64,000 nt of DNA from Motiliproteus sp036961355. Lineage in GTDB: Bacteria > Pseudomonadota > Gammaproteobacteria > Pseudomonadales > Balneatricaceae. The DNA is taken from NCBI GenBank assembly GCA_036961355.1, contig JBALVL010000005.1, positions 1 through 64,000 of the forward strand, in the 5' to 3' direction. Positions 17,432-24,932 of this stretch are shown piece after piece. Under the pieces are notes generated by a model. It did no database searches, was not told the DNA's origin, and saw only the letters and a list, made by a program, of their open reading frames with translations. The position numbers were made by a program, and so were the translations under genes. Numbering within the stretch: position 1 is the stretch's first letter; each line of letters starts with the position of its first letter.

Positions 17432-17527
17432 CTATCTGCAAAAAAGCGAGACAGGGACGCAATATCCGTATCTCGCTTTTATGAAATCTATGATCAGGCC
17501 GTTTTCATCCGGCCAAACTTGCGGCAT
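17432..17527 (-). CDS. Putative carA leader peptide (31 codons)
   Basis: An ORF from an ATG at 17527 to a TAG at 17432-17434 encodes a 31-residue peptide beginning MPQVWPDENG and ending VSLFCR. It spans the whole terminator hairpin and stops just after its T run, as the leader of E. coli pyrBI does. A small hairpin (GGCCG 17510-17514 with CGGCC 17497-17501, minus-strand order) early in the ORF could pause polymerase. Both arginine codons are AGA, one of them the last codon. The Shine-Dalgarno sequence is weak, which lowers confidence that it is translated. A function as a regulatory leader is inference from geometry. Confidence 0.55.
   Translation of the reverse strand: MPQVWPDENGLIIDFIKARYGYCVPVSLFCR
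17440..17480 (-). promoter_or_regulatory. Candidate attenuator terminator in the carA leader
   Basis: On the minus strand AAAAGCGAGA (17471-17480) pairs with TCTCGCTTTT (17442-17451) across a 19-base loop and is followed by a T run, forming an intrinsic terminator about 60 bp upstream of the carA start. Lying inside a leader ORF, it would be disrupted by a ribosome following polymerase closely, as in transcription-translation coupled attenuation. Confidence 0.7.
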
Positions 17528-17596
17528 GGTACTAGAACAGGGCGATATTTTCCAGAGCTACAGACCCGAAAGCCCACAAAAGGCACGATTAAAAGG

Positions 17597-17624
17597 CAAA
17601 AAAAACGGCAACCGAAGTTGCCGT
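17597..17624 (-). terminator. Rho-independent terminator of the OmpA/TSP3 gene
   Basis: ACGGCAAC and GTTGCCGT form a perfect eight-pair stem closed by a TTCG tetraloop (minus strand), followed by eight or nine Ts. It lies 58 bp past the stop of the OmpA-like gene and separates it from carAB. Confidence 0.95.
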
Positions 17625-17681
17625 CTGTGATGATCGGAATGACTAGCGAATAATCGCCAGAAAACCCCTTGCTGCTATACG

Positions 17682-18527
17682 TTAATTAGCGACCGACGCT
17701 TCAACACGTCGGTTCTGTGCCCGACCCGCCTTACTGTCGTTATCGGCAACAGGCTGGCTCTGACCATAACCCACTGGCTTAAGCTGAGCCGCGCTTGCAC
17801 CGTATTTGCCAACCAACAGATCAACCACCGCCGCTGCGCGTTGCTCAGACAGCTTCTGGTTGTAACCCTCTTTACCAACATCACGCGAAGTGTGGCCTGC
17901 GATCTCGACCTTGGTCTGCGGATTGGCCTGAAGGTAATCCGTCAACTTCTGCATCTGATCGGCATCGTAGTTATTACCAATATCGCTGGAGTTAGGCGCA
18001 AACGTTACCTCGAGTTCAACCGACGTAGGCGTTACCGCCGGCTCACAACCCGTTTCGTCAACTGCTTGTCCTTGCGGTGTATCCGGACATTGGTCAACGG
18101 TATTGAGAACGCCATCGCCATCACTGTCGAGGGCACAGCCTTTTTCGTCAACCGCAACACCGGGAGCGGTCTCAGGACAACTGTCTAGGCTATCGACCAC
18201 GCCATCGACATCACTGTCCAGCTCACAACCTTTCATGTCGACCGCCGCACCCGCCGGTGTCTGCGGACAGCTATCACTACCATCAACAACGCCGTCGCCA
18301 TCAGCATCCATCGGCGCCATCATCGCACTACAGCCTTCAACCTGCGCCTCTTCGAACCAACTGCCTGTACGGATACACTTGTCGGAACTGTCGGTGGTAT
18401 AAGTACCAGATGAATCATGCCAATACGCACAATGGTCCTGATCATCATCACAAGATCCGTGTGCCCATAACTGCAACGGTGCCATCGACAGGGAAACCAC
18501 CGCAGAAACCAATAGTACTTTTTTCAT
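17682..18527 (-). CDS. OmpA family protein with thrombospondin type 3 repeats
   Basis: 281 residues from the ATG at 18527, which has AAGGGG upstream and begins a clear signal peptide (MKKVLLVSAVVSLSMAPLQL). A short cysteine-containing region follows, then three thrombospondin type 3 calcium-binding repeats of about 35 residues, each with a DxDxDG-type start and a cysteine pair (for example DADGDGVVDGSDSCPQT and DSDGDGVLNTVDQCPDT). The C-terminal 110 residues are an OmpA peptidoglycan-binding domain (TFAPNSSDIG, then LSEQRAAAVVDLLVGK and NRRVE). It has no eight-strand barrel of its own, so it is probably a periplasmic or outer-membrane-associated link to peptidoglycan. It interrupts the dapB-carA order seen in Pseudomonas. 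Confidence 0.9.
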   Translation of the reverse strand: MKKVLLVSAVVSLSMAPLQLWAHGSCDDDQDHCAYWHDSSGTYTTDSSDKCIRTGSWFEEAQVEGCSAMMAPMDADGDGVVDGSDSCPQTPAGAAVDMKGCELDSDVDGVVDSLDSCPETAPGVAVDEKGCALDSDGDGVLNTVDQCPDTPQGQAVDETGCEPAVTPTSVELEVTFAPNSSDIGNNYDADQMQKLTDYLQANPQTKVEIAGHTSRDVGKEGYNQKLSEQRAAAVVDLLVGKYGASAAQLKPVGYGQSQPVADNDSKAGRAQNRRVEASVAN

Positions 18528-18757
18528 ATAAACCCCTTGAATTAACCTGACGTCGCCACACCAAAATCGCAGCAGCCCAAACTGACCAGTCCGATCCAAA
18601 CGGCAACATTCCTTTACCGGCGACAATCTTCGCAAAGACCGCTGTCGCAACAAAAAAATTCTACTCACCTAGCAATAATTGCGTATAGATTTTCATAAAA
18701 CAATCAAAAAGTTGCAGTTATATAACAATAACCACAAATAGCGAGATGACTTATCAA

Positions 18758-19564
18758 TCAGCGCAGCGACAACACATCCTGCATATCAAACAACCCTGAT
18801 GGATGATCCTGTAGCCAACCAGCAGCGCGTACCGCACCTTTAGCAAAAGTCATCCGTGAGCTGGCTTTGTGAGTAATCTCGACTCGCTCACCTTCGGTGG
18901 CGAACAGCACTGTGTGATCACCGACAATATCGCCAGCACGGATCGTTTCAAAACCGATCTCTTTCGCGGGCCGGGCGCCGGTATGGCCTTCGCGACCGTA
19001 GACCGCACAGTCTGCCAGATCACGACCCAAGGCATCGGCAACCACCTCACCCAAACGCAGGGCCGTGCCCGAGGGCGAATCCACCTTATGACGGTGGTGC
19101 GCTTCAATCACTTCGATATCGTAATCTTCAGCCAATACCTTGGCGGCCACTTCGAGCAATTTAAAACACAGATTAACGCCGACACTCATATTAGGGGCAA
19201 AGACCACCGGGATTTCAGCCGCAGCAGCGCTGATCTGGGCTTTCTGTTCATCACTAAAACCGGTGGTTCCGATCACCATCGCTTTGCCGTTGGCACGGCA
19301 AAACTCCATATTCGCCAGCGTCAATTCGATCGACGTAAAATCAATCAGCACATCAAAACAATCGACCACGTCGGCCAACCGACCCACCGCGGTGACCCCA
19401 AGCTTACCGGCGCCAATCAATTCACCAATATCTGCCCCGATTAAAGAGCTTGAAGGATTGATAATGGCAGCACCCAGGTCGGTTTCCGGGGCATCTATAA
19501 CCGCCTGTACAAGATTCTTTCCCATCCGTCCGGCAGCACCGGTAATCGCTACTCGCATCATCAC
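18758..19564 (-). CDS. dapB: 4-hydroxy-tetrahydrodipicolinate reductase
   Basis: 268 residues. The N-terminal Rossmann motif is GAAGRMGKNL, the catalytic segment EAHHRHKVDSPSGTAL contains the general acid histidines and the lysine, and the C-terminus has THKASSRMTFAKGAVRAA. DapB reduces hydroxy-tetrahydrodipicolinate with NAD(P)H on the way to diaminopimelate and lysine. Three ATGs stand in a row at the start (MMMRVAITG); the first is used here but any could be correct. In Pseudomonas dapB directly precedes carA after dnaK-dnaJ; here it is preceded by tRNA-Leu genes on the other strand. Confidence 0.97.
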   Translation of the reverse strand: MMMRVAITGAAGRMGKNLVQAVIDAPETDLGAAIINPSSSLIGADIGELIGAGKLGVTAVGRLADVVDCFDVLIDFTSIELTLANMEFCRANGKAMVIGTTGFSDEQKAQISAAAAEIPVVFAPNMSVGVNLCFKLLEVAAKVLAEDYDIEVIEAHHRHKVDSPSGTALRLGEVVADALGRDLADCAVYGREGHTGARPAKEIGFETIRAGDIVGDHTVLFATEGERVEITHKASSRMTFAKGAVRAAGWLQDHPSGLFDMQDVLSLR

Positions 19565-19756
19565 TATATCGCTCTTTCAAAGGCTGTATTTTCACAGAAC
19601 CGACGCACAGACCTAAGCACCAAACAGGTACCTAGACCCATCCAACTCCTGAGTTGTCGCTATTATACAGACTCACCCGCGGAAGCAGAGTCCAGAAACG
19701 CCAGAATAACGCCAAGCCACGCCGACTCAACGGTTGCTAACAAACACAAAAACCAC

Positions 19757-19785
19757 TTGCAATCGCAAAAAAAAACTTGTCTAAT
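19757..19785 (+). promoter_or_regulatory. Sigma-70 promoter of the tRNA-Leu genes
   Basis: TTGCAA (19757-19762) and TCTAAT (19780-19785) are separated by 17 bp, about 24 bp before the first tRNA-Leu. The GC-rich stretch GCGCGCC after the -10 box is the discriminator type typical of stringently controlled stable RNA genes. Confidence 0.75.
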
Positions 19786-19809
19786 GCGCGCCACGTCAGA
19801 GATGACGAT

Positions 19810-19896
19810 GCAGATGTGGCGGAATTGGTAGACGCGCTAGCTTCAGGTGCTAGTGTACGTAAGTACGTGGGAGTTCGAGTCTCCCCATCTGCACCA
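19810..19896 (+). tRNA. tRNA-Leu(CAG), copy 1
   Basis: 87 nt with CCA encoded. The acceptor stem GCAGATG pairs with CATCTGC, the anticodon loop TTCAGGT gives CAG, and a long variable arm (GTGTACGTAAGTACGTG) is typical of class II leucine tRNA. Identical over its full length to copy 2, 215 bp downstream. Confidence 0.97.
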
Positions 19897-20024
19897 ATAA
19901 CTTGAACACCCTCCTTGATCTTAACTCCTGTTTCAGTCAGCAAGACCTCAGTCTGTCACACCCTGATCAAGCATCATCTCTGAATAGACGCACCGTCGTT
20001 AGCCTCCGGGCTAAGACACACATT

Positions 20025-20111
20025 GCAGATGTGGCGGAATTGGTAGACGCGCTAGCTTCAGGTGCTAGTGTACGTAAGTACGTGGGAGTTCGAGTCTCCC
20101 CATCTGCACCA
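20025..20111 (+). tRNA. tRNA-Leu(CAG), copy 2
   Basis: 87 nt, identical to copy 1 including CCA. The 128 bp spacer between the copies is not repeated. No second promoter is obvious, so both are probably cut from one transcript. A weak inverted repeat ACGCG/CGCGT with a short T stretch just after it may serve as terminator. Confidence 0.97.
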
Positions 20112-20258
20112 CGCGCTTGTTCGCGTTCATTTTCTCGGCCTCACTCCCATACCCTAAGATCTGACTCCTCCTGCTTCTTTAGCCGGATCTGCTGCGGATC
20201 GATGCTTCATTCCATTGTAATTCTTGTTCCCTGTCTCTGTTCGCCACTGCTTGCTGCA

Positions 20259-20283
20259 TGAAAGGTTATAACATAACATTACC
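20259..20283 (+). promoter_or_regulatory. Zur operator upstream of zur-znuCB
   Basis: A palindromic AT-rich site, GAAAGGTTATAACATAACAT plus flanking bases, closely follows the enterobacterial Zur box pattern GAAATGTTATANTATAACATTTC. It lies about 34 bp before the zur start, so zinc-loaded Zur should repress its own operon. Inference from pattern, not tested. Confidence 0.75.
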
Positions 20284-20316
20284 AGCACTATTAAATCCCG
20301 AGCGCAGACCTGTTCC

Positions 20317-20862
20317 ATGAGCCAGCCCGACGATACCCCAAACGCCGCTGACTGTACCGCTTTCAGCAGCGATCACAACCACCATCAGTGCATCGATCAG
20401 GCGCTTAATAGCGCGCGGTTGTTGTGCCAACAACACAATGTCCGTTTTACTCCGGTTCGGCAGCGGGTGCTGGAACTGATCTGGCAGAGCCACAAACCGC
20501 TCGGCGCTTACCAGATTCTGGAGCAGCTCGGCGCAGAAGGTTTTAACTCCGCACCGCCCACCGTCTACCGGGCATTGGAATTTCTGTTAGAGCAACGTCT
20601 GGCTCACCGCATCGCCTCCCTTAATGCCTATATCGGCTGCAGCCATCCGCAGCAACCGCACCAGGGTTACTTTCTGATCTGCCGTGAATGCGGTAGCGCT
20701 CAGGAGTTGCCATCCGAGTTACTGGCGCAACAGCTACGTCAGTTCGCCAAACAACAGGGCTTTGCTATTGAGACGGAAACGGTGGAGCTGTCTGGCCTGT
20801 GCCCCGGTTGTCAGGCATCCCTCTCGACACCCGTTACGCAAACCCCGGAGCCCACCGCATGA
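20317..20862 (+). CDS. zur: Fur family zinc uptake regulator Zur
   Basis: 181 residues. A winged-helix DNA-binding domain (about 40-105; FTPVRQRVLELI and PTVYRALEFL) is followed by the dimerisation domain. The structural zinc site is formed by C122-x2-C125 and C162-x2-C165. In the sensory site HPQQPHQGYFLICRECG supplies further ligands. With zinc bound, Zur represses zinc importers. It is the first gene of zur-znuC-znuB, its stop overlapping the znuC start by four bases (ATGA), and a Zur-box-like site lies just upstream. The name Zur rather than Fur rests on the two CxxC pairs and this context. Confidence 0.93.
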   Translation: MSQPDDTPNAADCTAFSSDHNHHQCIDQALNSARLLCQQHNVRFTPVRQRVLELIWQSHKPLGAYQILEQLGAEGFNSAPPTVYRALEFLLEQRLAHRIASLNAYIGCSHPQQPHQGYFLICRECGSAQELPSELLAQQLRQFAKQQGFAIETETVELSGLCPGCQASLSTPVTQTPEPTA

Positions 20863-21638
20863 GTGCGCTGATCGAAATGCATCAGGTCGGTTTCAGCCGC
20901 AGCGGTCGTAACATTTTAAGCGGTATCGATCTCAGCCTGCCCGCCGATAGTATCGTCACATTGATCGGCCCCAACGGCTCCGGCAAGTCTACGCTAGTAC
21001 GGTTGCTGCTCGGGCTGCTCGAACCCGACAGCGGTAGCATCAAGCGCCAACCGAAATTGCGAATCGGCTATATGCCGCAAAAGTTGCATATCGATGCCAC
21101 CTTGCCGCTGACGGTGAAACGTTTCCTGCAACTGGCCGGACGCTACCGCGACAGCGAACTACAACAAGCCCTGGCAGAGGTCCGGGCCGACCATCTGCTG
21201 CGCAGCCCGATGCAGCTGCTGTCGGGCGGCGAAACCCAACGGGTGTTATTGGCCCGGGCACTGTTACGCCAGCCGCAGCTGCTAATCCTCGACGAGCCAA
21301 CCCAGGGCGTCGACGTTAACGGTCAAATCGAACTCTACGCCCTGATCGCCGACTTACGGCAACGCTTTGGTTGCGGCGTACTGATGGTATCGCACGATCT
21401 GCACCTGGTGATGGCCAGCACCGACACCGTGGTCTGTCTCAACCAGCATATCTGCTGCTCGGGCCACCCGGAACAGGTCAGCAACGATCCGGCCTATATT
21501 GAACTGTTCGGCAGCAAGGGTGCCGATAATCTGGCGCTCTATAATCATCATCATAACCATCGCCACGACGATCACGGCAACGTTATCAGCGACCACCCCC
21601 ATACACCCGATAGCGACTGCTGTGGAGATCACCCCTGA
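20859..21638 (+). CDS. znuC: Zinc ABC transporter ATP-binding protein
   Basis: 259 residues from the ATG at 20859 overlapping the zur stop. Walker A GPNGSGKST (37-45), signature LSGGE, Walker B LLILDEPTQGVDVNG and the switch SHD are intact. The C-terminus is a histidine-rich tail (YNHHHNHRHDDHG and more, ending CCGDHP), common in ZnuC and thought to bind zinc. It powers the ZnuB permease. The periplasmic zinc-binding protein ZnuA is not encoded next to it here. Confidence 0.95.
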   Translation: MSALIEMHQVGFSRSGRNILSGIDLSLPADSIVTLIGPNGSGKSTLVRLLLGLLEPDSGSIKRQPKLRIGYMPQKLHIDATLPLTVKRFLQLAGRYRDSELQQALAEVRADHLLRSPMQLLSGGETQRVLLARALLRQPQLLILDEPTQGVDVNGQIELYALIADLRQRFGCGVLMVSHDLHLVMASTDTVVCLNQHICCSGHPEQVSNDPAYIELFGSKGADNLALYNHHHNHRHDDHGNVISDHPHTPDSDCCGDHP

Positions 21639-22438
21639 TGGCTGAATTTCTGATTCGGGCACTGCTTGGCGGCGTTGGCGTGGCGATCATCGCCGGCCCC
21701 TTAGGCGCCTTTGTGGTCTGGCGGCGGATGGCCTACTTCGGTGACACCCTGGCACACGCGGCGCTGCTGGGCATCGCTCTGGGTATCCTCACCGACATTG
21801 ATCTTAATCTAGCGGTAATCATCTGCTGCGTAATGCTAGCGCTGCTGCTTGTGTCGCTGCAACGCAAGCACATCATCGCCACCGACACCCTGCTCGGCAT
21901 CATGGCGCACAGTACCCTATCGCTGGGACTGGTCGCCCTGAGCTTTCTGCCGGAAGTCCGGGTCGACCTGATGGGGTATCTGTTTGGCGATCTGCTGGCC
22001 GTTAGTCAGAACGACCTGTTATGGATCTACGGTGGCGGGGTACTGGTACTCGGGCTACTGATCAAACTGTGGAATCCGCTGCTGGCGATCACCATCGATG
22101 AAGAGTTGGCCCAAGTCGAAGGGATACCAGTGGCGCAGGTGCGGCTTGCTCTGATGCTGCTGGTCGGCATTGTCATCGCGGTGGCAATGAAGGTGATCGG
22201 CGTGCTGTTGATCACCTCCTTGCTGATCATACCCGCAGCCACCTCGCGTCGATTCTCCGACACGCCGGAGAAGATGGCGCTGCTTGCCAGCGCCATCGGC
22301 GTCGTCGCTGTCTGCCTCGGTTTAGCAGCGTCCTACCAATGGGACACTCCTGCCGGTCCTTCGGTGGTGGTCTGCGCCGCGCTGCTGTTTCTGCTCAGCC
22401 ACAGCCTGCCGCTACCGCGACACCTACGGCAGCACTGA
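21638..22438 (+). CDS. znuB: Zinc ABC transporter permease
   Basis: 266 residues with about eight membrane helices, ABC-3 family. The start ATG shares one base with the znuC stop (TGATG). Typical segments include GPLGAFVVWRRMAYFGDTLA near the N-terminus, DTLLGIMAHSTLSLGLV and a C-terminal TPAGPSVV region. It forms the channel for zinc imported with ZnuA and ZnuC. Directly downstream, after 16 bp, lies the truncated copy of the MATE gene. Confidence 0.95.
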   Translation: MAEFLIRALLGGVGVAIIAGPLGAFVVWRRMAYFGDTLAHAALLGIALGILTDIDLNLAVIICCVMLALLLVSLQRKHIIATDTLLGIMAHSTLSLGLVALSFLPEVRVDLMGYLFGDLLAVSQNDLLWIYGGGVLVLGLLIKLWNPLLAITIDEELAQVEGIPVAQVRLALMLLVGIVIAVAMKVIGVLLITSLLIIPAATSRRFSDTPEKMALLASAIGVVAVCLGLAASYQWDTPAGPSVVVCAALLFLLSHSLPLPRHLRQH

Positions 22439-22454
22439 TGAGCGACGCCTTGTT

Positions 22455-22622
22455 ATGACCAGCAATCCGCATGACAATCACTGGGGCAACCCGGCCATGC
22501 ACCGGGGCATCTGGCTCTTGGCTTGGCCGATGATCCTGTCCAACATCTCGGTACCGTTGCTGGGGCTGGTTGATACAGCTGCGCGACGAGGGTGCACCTG
22601 CCATGATTCGGCTCCTCTATGA
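22455..22622 (+). pseudogene. Truncated 5' duplicate of the downstream MATE gene
   Basis: 55 codons from the ATG at 22455. The first 41 codons align, without gaps and at a fixed offset of 164 bp, with the start of the intact MATE gene at 22619. Over 22481-22578 only 8 of 98 bases differ, six of them synonymous; the last 34 or so are identical. After GATACAG the similarity ends abruptly and the frame runs through unrelated sequence to a TGA that overlaps the real MATE start (ATGA). It cannot encode a transporter. Translation of it could still couple to the MATE gene. Confidence 0.85.
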
Positions 22623-23977
22623 ACACTGACAACAACACTTCTCGCTGGGGCGACCCGGCCATGCACCGGCGCATCTGGTTACTGGCCTGGCCGATGATCC
22701 TCTCCAATATCTCGGTACCGTTGCTGGGGCTGGTTGATACAGCGGTGATCGGTCACCTACCCGATCCGCGCTATCTCGGCGCGGTGGCGATTGGTGCCAG
22801 CCTGTTCTCGGTCCTATATTGGGGGTTTGGCTTCCTACGGATGGGCACCACCGGCCACTGCGCCCAAGCGTTCGGCGCCGGTGACTACGCCCAGGTACGT
22901 CTGCTGCTAGCACAATCCCTGCTGCTGGCGGGCGGCTTAGGAGCACTGCTGATTGGGTTACAAACTCCGCTGTTGCAGCTGGGATTCTGGCTGATGGAGC
23001 CCAGCGCCGAGGTGCTTGAGCAGGCGCAACTTTATAGCCAGATCCGAATCTACAGTGCCCCAGCGGTGCTGGCCAACTACGCTATTCTCGGTTGGTTTCT
23101 GGGGTTACAAAACACCCGTGTGCCTTTGCTGCTGCTGGTTAGCGCCAACCTGATCAACATCCTGCTTGACCTGTTATTTGTGATGGGGCTGGGCTGGAAT
23201 GTCGAGGGTGTGGCGCTGGCAACCCTGTGTGCCGACTACGGTGCACTGGCGCTAGGCGGCTGGTTGGCATGGCGGCGATTGCAACAACTGCCGGGGCAAC
23301 TGATCCGTCAACAGTTATGGCAGTGGCACCACTACCGCCAACTGCTGCAGAGCAACCGCTACCTGATGGTGCGCACGCTGGTGTTGCTTCTCAGTTTCGC
23401 CTTTTTCACTGCCCAGGGTGCACAACAAGGCGATCTGATTCTGTCAGCCAACGCGGTGCTGTTGAATTTCCTACTGCTGATCTCGCACGGTCTCGACGGT
23501 TTCGCCCACGCCATCGAAGCGATATGCGGTCGCTATCGCGGCGCAGGCCAACGGCAGCAGTTCCTCAACGCCTGTCGCAGTGCGCTGCTATGGTCGCTGC
23601 TAACAGCGCTGACCTTCACCCTGCTGTTCGGCATCGGCGGAGGCTGGCTGATCCGCTTATTAACCGACATTCCCGCAGTGATCAGTACCGCCAATGTGTA
23701 TCTTCCGTGGCTAATTGCGATGCCATTAATCGGCGTCTGGAGCTATCTGCTCGACGGCATTTTTATCGGCGCCAACTGGTTTAAGGCGATGCAAAACACC
23801 ATGCTACTGTCGGCGCTAGGCGTTTATCTGCCGGTCTGGTATCTGAGCCAACCGCTAGGCAACCACGGCCTGTGGTTAGCACTGTTGTCGCTGCTGCTGG
23901 CGCGGGCGTTGACTGGCGGCTGGGTACTGCTGCGCCGATTTAAGCTCGAATCAAGGCTTGCTGACGAGGCGCTGTAA
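22619..23977 (+). CDS. dinF: MATE family efflux transporter, DinF type
   Basis: 452 residues, twelve predicted membrane helices in two homologous halves. Segments typical of the DinF branch are PLLGLVDTAVIGHL, the motif GWFLGLQNTRVPL and LLDGIFIGANWF. MATE proteins export drugs or metabolites using proton or sodium gradients. The ATG is retained although a truncated copy of its 5' end lies just upstream; the intact copy has a normal length. Its last 27 bp overlap the end of the convergent EamA gene. It probably shares a transcript with znuB, but a functional link to zinc is not indicated. Confidence 0.9.
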   Translation: MNTDNNTSRWGDPAMHRRIWLLAWPMILSNISVPLLGLVDTAVIGHLPDPRYLGAVAIGASLFSVLYWGFGFLRMGTTGHCAQAFGAGDYAQVRLLLAQSLLLAGGLGALLIGLQTPLLQLGFWLMEPSAEVLEQAQLYSQIRIYSAPAVLANYAILGWFLGLQNTRVPLLLLVSANLINILLDLLFVMGLGWNVEGVALATLCADYGALALGGWLAWRRLQQLPGQLIRQQLWQWHHYRQLLQSNRYLMVRTLVLLLSFAFFTAQGAQQGDLILSANAVLLNFLLLISHGLDGFAHAIEAICGRYRGAGQRQQFLNACRSALLWSLLTALTFTLLFGIGGGWLIRLLTDIPAVISTANVYLPWLIAMPLIGVWSYLLDGIFIGANWFKAMQNTMLLSALGVYLPVWYLSQPLGNHGLWLALLSLLLARALTGGWVLLRRFKLESRLADEAL

Positions 23978-24877
23978 CACCAAGCCGCTTAAGATCAAAG
24001 CCAGCCCAACCAGCGTTGAGCTGAGGATCTCCTCGCCCAAAACCGTGCTGATCAGCAGCAACGACAGTAACGGAGAGATAAAGATCAAGTTGGCAACACG
24101 ACCGGTACTCAACGTCAGCTTCATCGCCAACAACCAGCAAACAAAACTCAGCCCCATCTCAAACAGGCCGACATAGCCGGCGCCCAATAGACCTGCAGGA
24201 TCGAACGCTGTCAGTTCACCGGTCATGCCGCAGTAGATCAGTAACAACACAATACCAACGCTGAAGTTCATAAACAGACTCGCCACCGGTTCACGGCTGT
24301 CGCGGGTATTGAGAATCCAGTACAGCGCCCAGACCAAGGTACTGGCCAGCGCCAACAGCACACCACTTGGACTGTCGAACTGCAGCGCCAGCAGATCACC
24401 TCGGGTGGCGATTACCAGCACGCCGCTGTAGCAAACCAACGCGGCCAACCCTTCGGCCAGTTTCAGCTTATGCCCCAGCAACGGCACCGCCAACAGCGTC
24501 AATGTCAGGGCCCAGGTATAGTTAAGCGCTTGCGCCTCTTGCGCCGGCAACAGGTCATAGGCTTGAAACAACAGCAGGTAGTAGAGCGTCGGATTAAGCG
24601 CACCGAGTAGCAACGTATTGAGTTTGTGATGACGAAACAGCGCCAGCGTGGTGACCAGTTGTCCACGCCACGCCAGCCAACCGCCGAGAAACAGCCACGA
24701 CACCAGGCTGGCGCACAGTACCAACTGCGCCGGGGTCAGATACTGAAGACTGAGTTTAAAAGCGGTGGCGACAGTCGACCAACACAACACCGCTGCCAAC
24801 CCAAACAGGTCGGCACGGCGTTGCTGGCCGGTATGGTCAGCAACGGAGGAGGCTGCTTGCTTCACTGTCGATTTCAT
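23951..24877 (-). CDS. EamA/DMT family transporter
   Basis: 308 residues with about ten membrane helices in two EamA repeats (about 25-155 and 170-300). The second repeat shows the usual GLFEMGLSFVCWLLAMK and ISPLLSLLLISTVLGEE pattern. Drug/metabolite transporters of this type often export amino acids or metabolites; no substrate can be read here. The 3' end overlaps the convergent MATE gene by 27 bp. No operon partner is apparent on the same strand within 50 bp, tag being 55 bp upstream. Confidence 0.88.
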   Translation of the reverse strand: MKSTVKQAASSVADHTGQQRRADLFGLAAVLCWSTVATAFKLSLQYLTPAQLVLCASLVSWLFLGGWLAWRGQLVTTLALFRHHKLNTLLLGALNPTLYYLLLFQAYDLLPAQEAQALNYTWALTLTLLAVPLLGHKLKLAEGLAALVCYSGVLVIATRGDLLALQFDSPSGVLLALASTLVWALYWILNTRDSREPVASLFMNFSVGIVLLLIYCGMTGELTAFDPAGLLGAGYVGLFEMGLSFVCWLLAMKLTLSTGRVANLIFISPLLSLLLISTVLGEEILSSTLVGLALILSGLVLQRLVSKP

Positions 24878-24932
24878 TTAAAGATTCCATTCCCTGTTTC
24901 ATCACAGAGTGACCGGACATGTTGACTGAAGA

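Noticed and set aside
19810..20111. Repeated 87 bp units considered as a CRISPR or mobile repeat
   Set aside because: They fold as complete tRNA-Leu genes with CCA and anticodon CAG.
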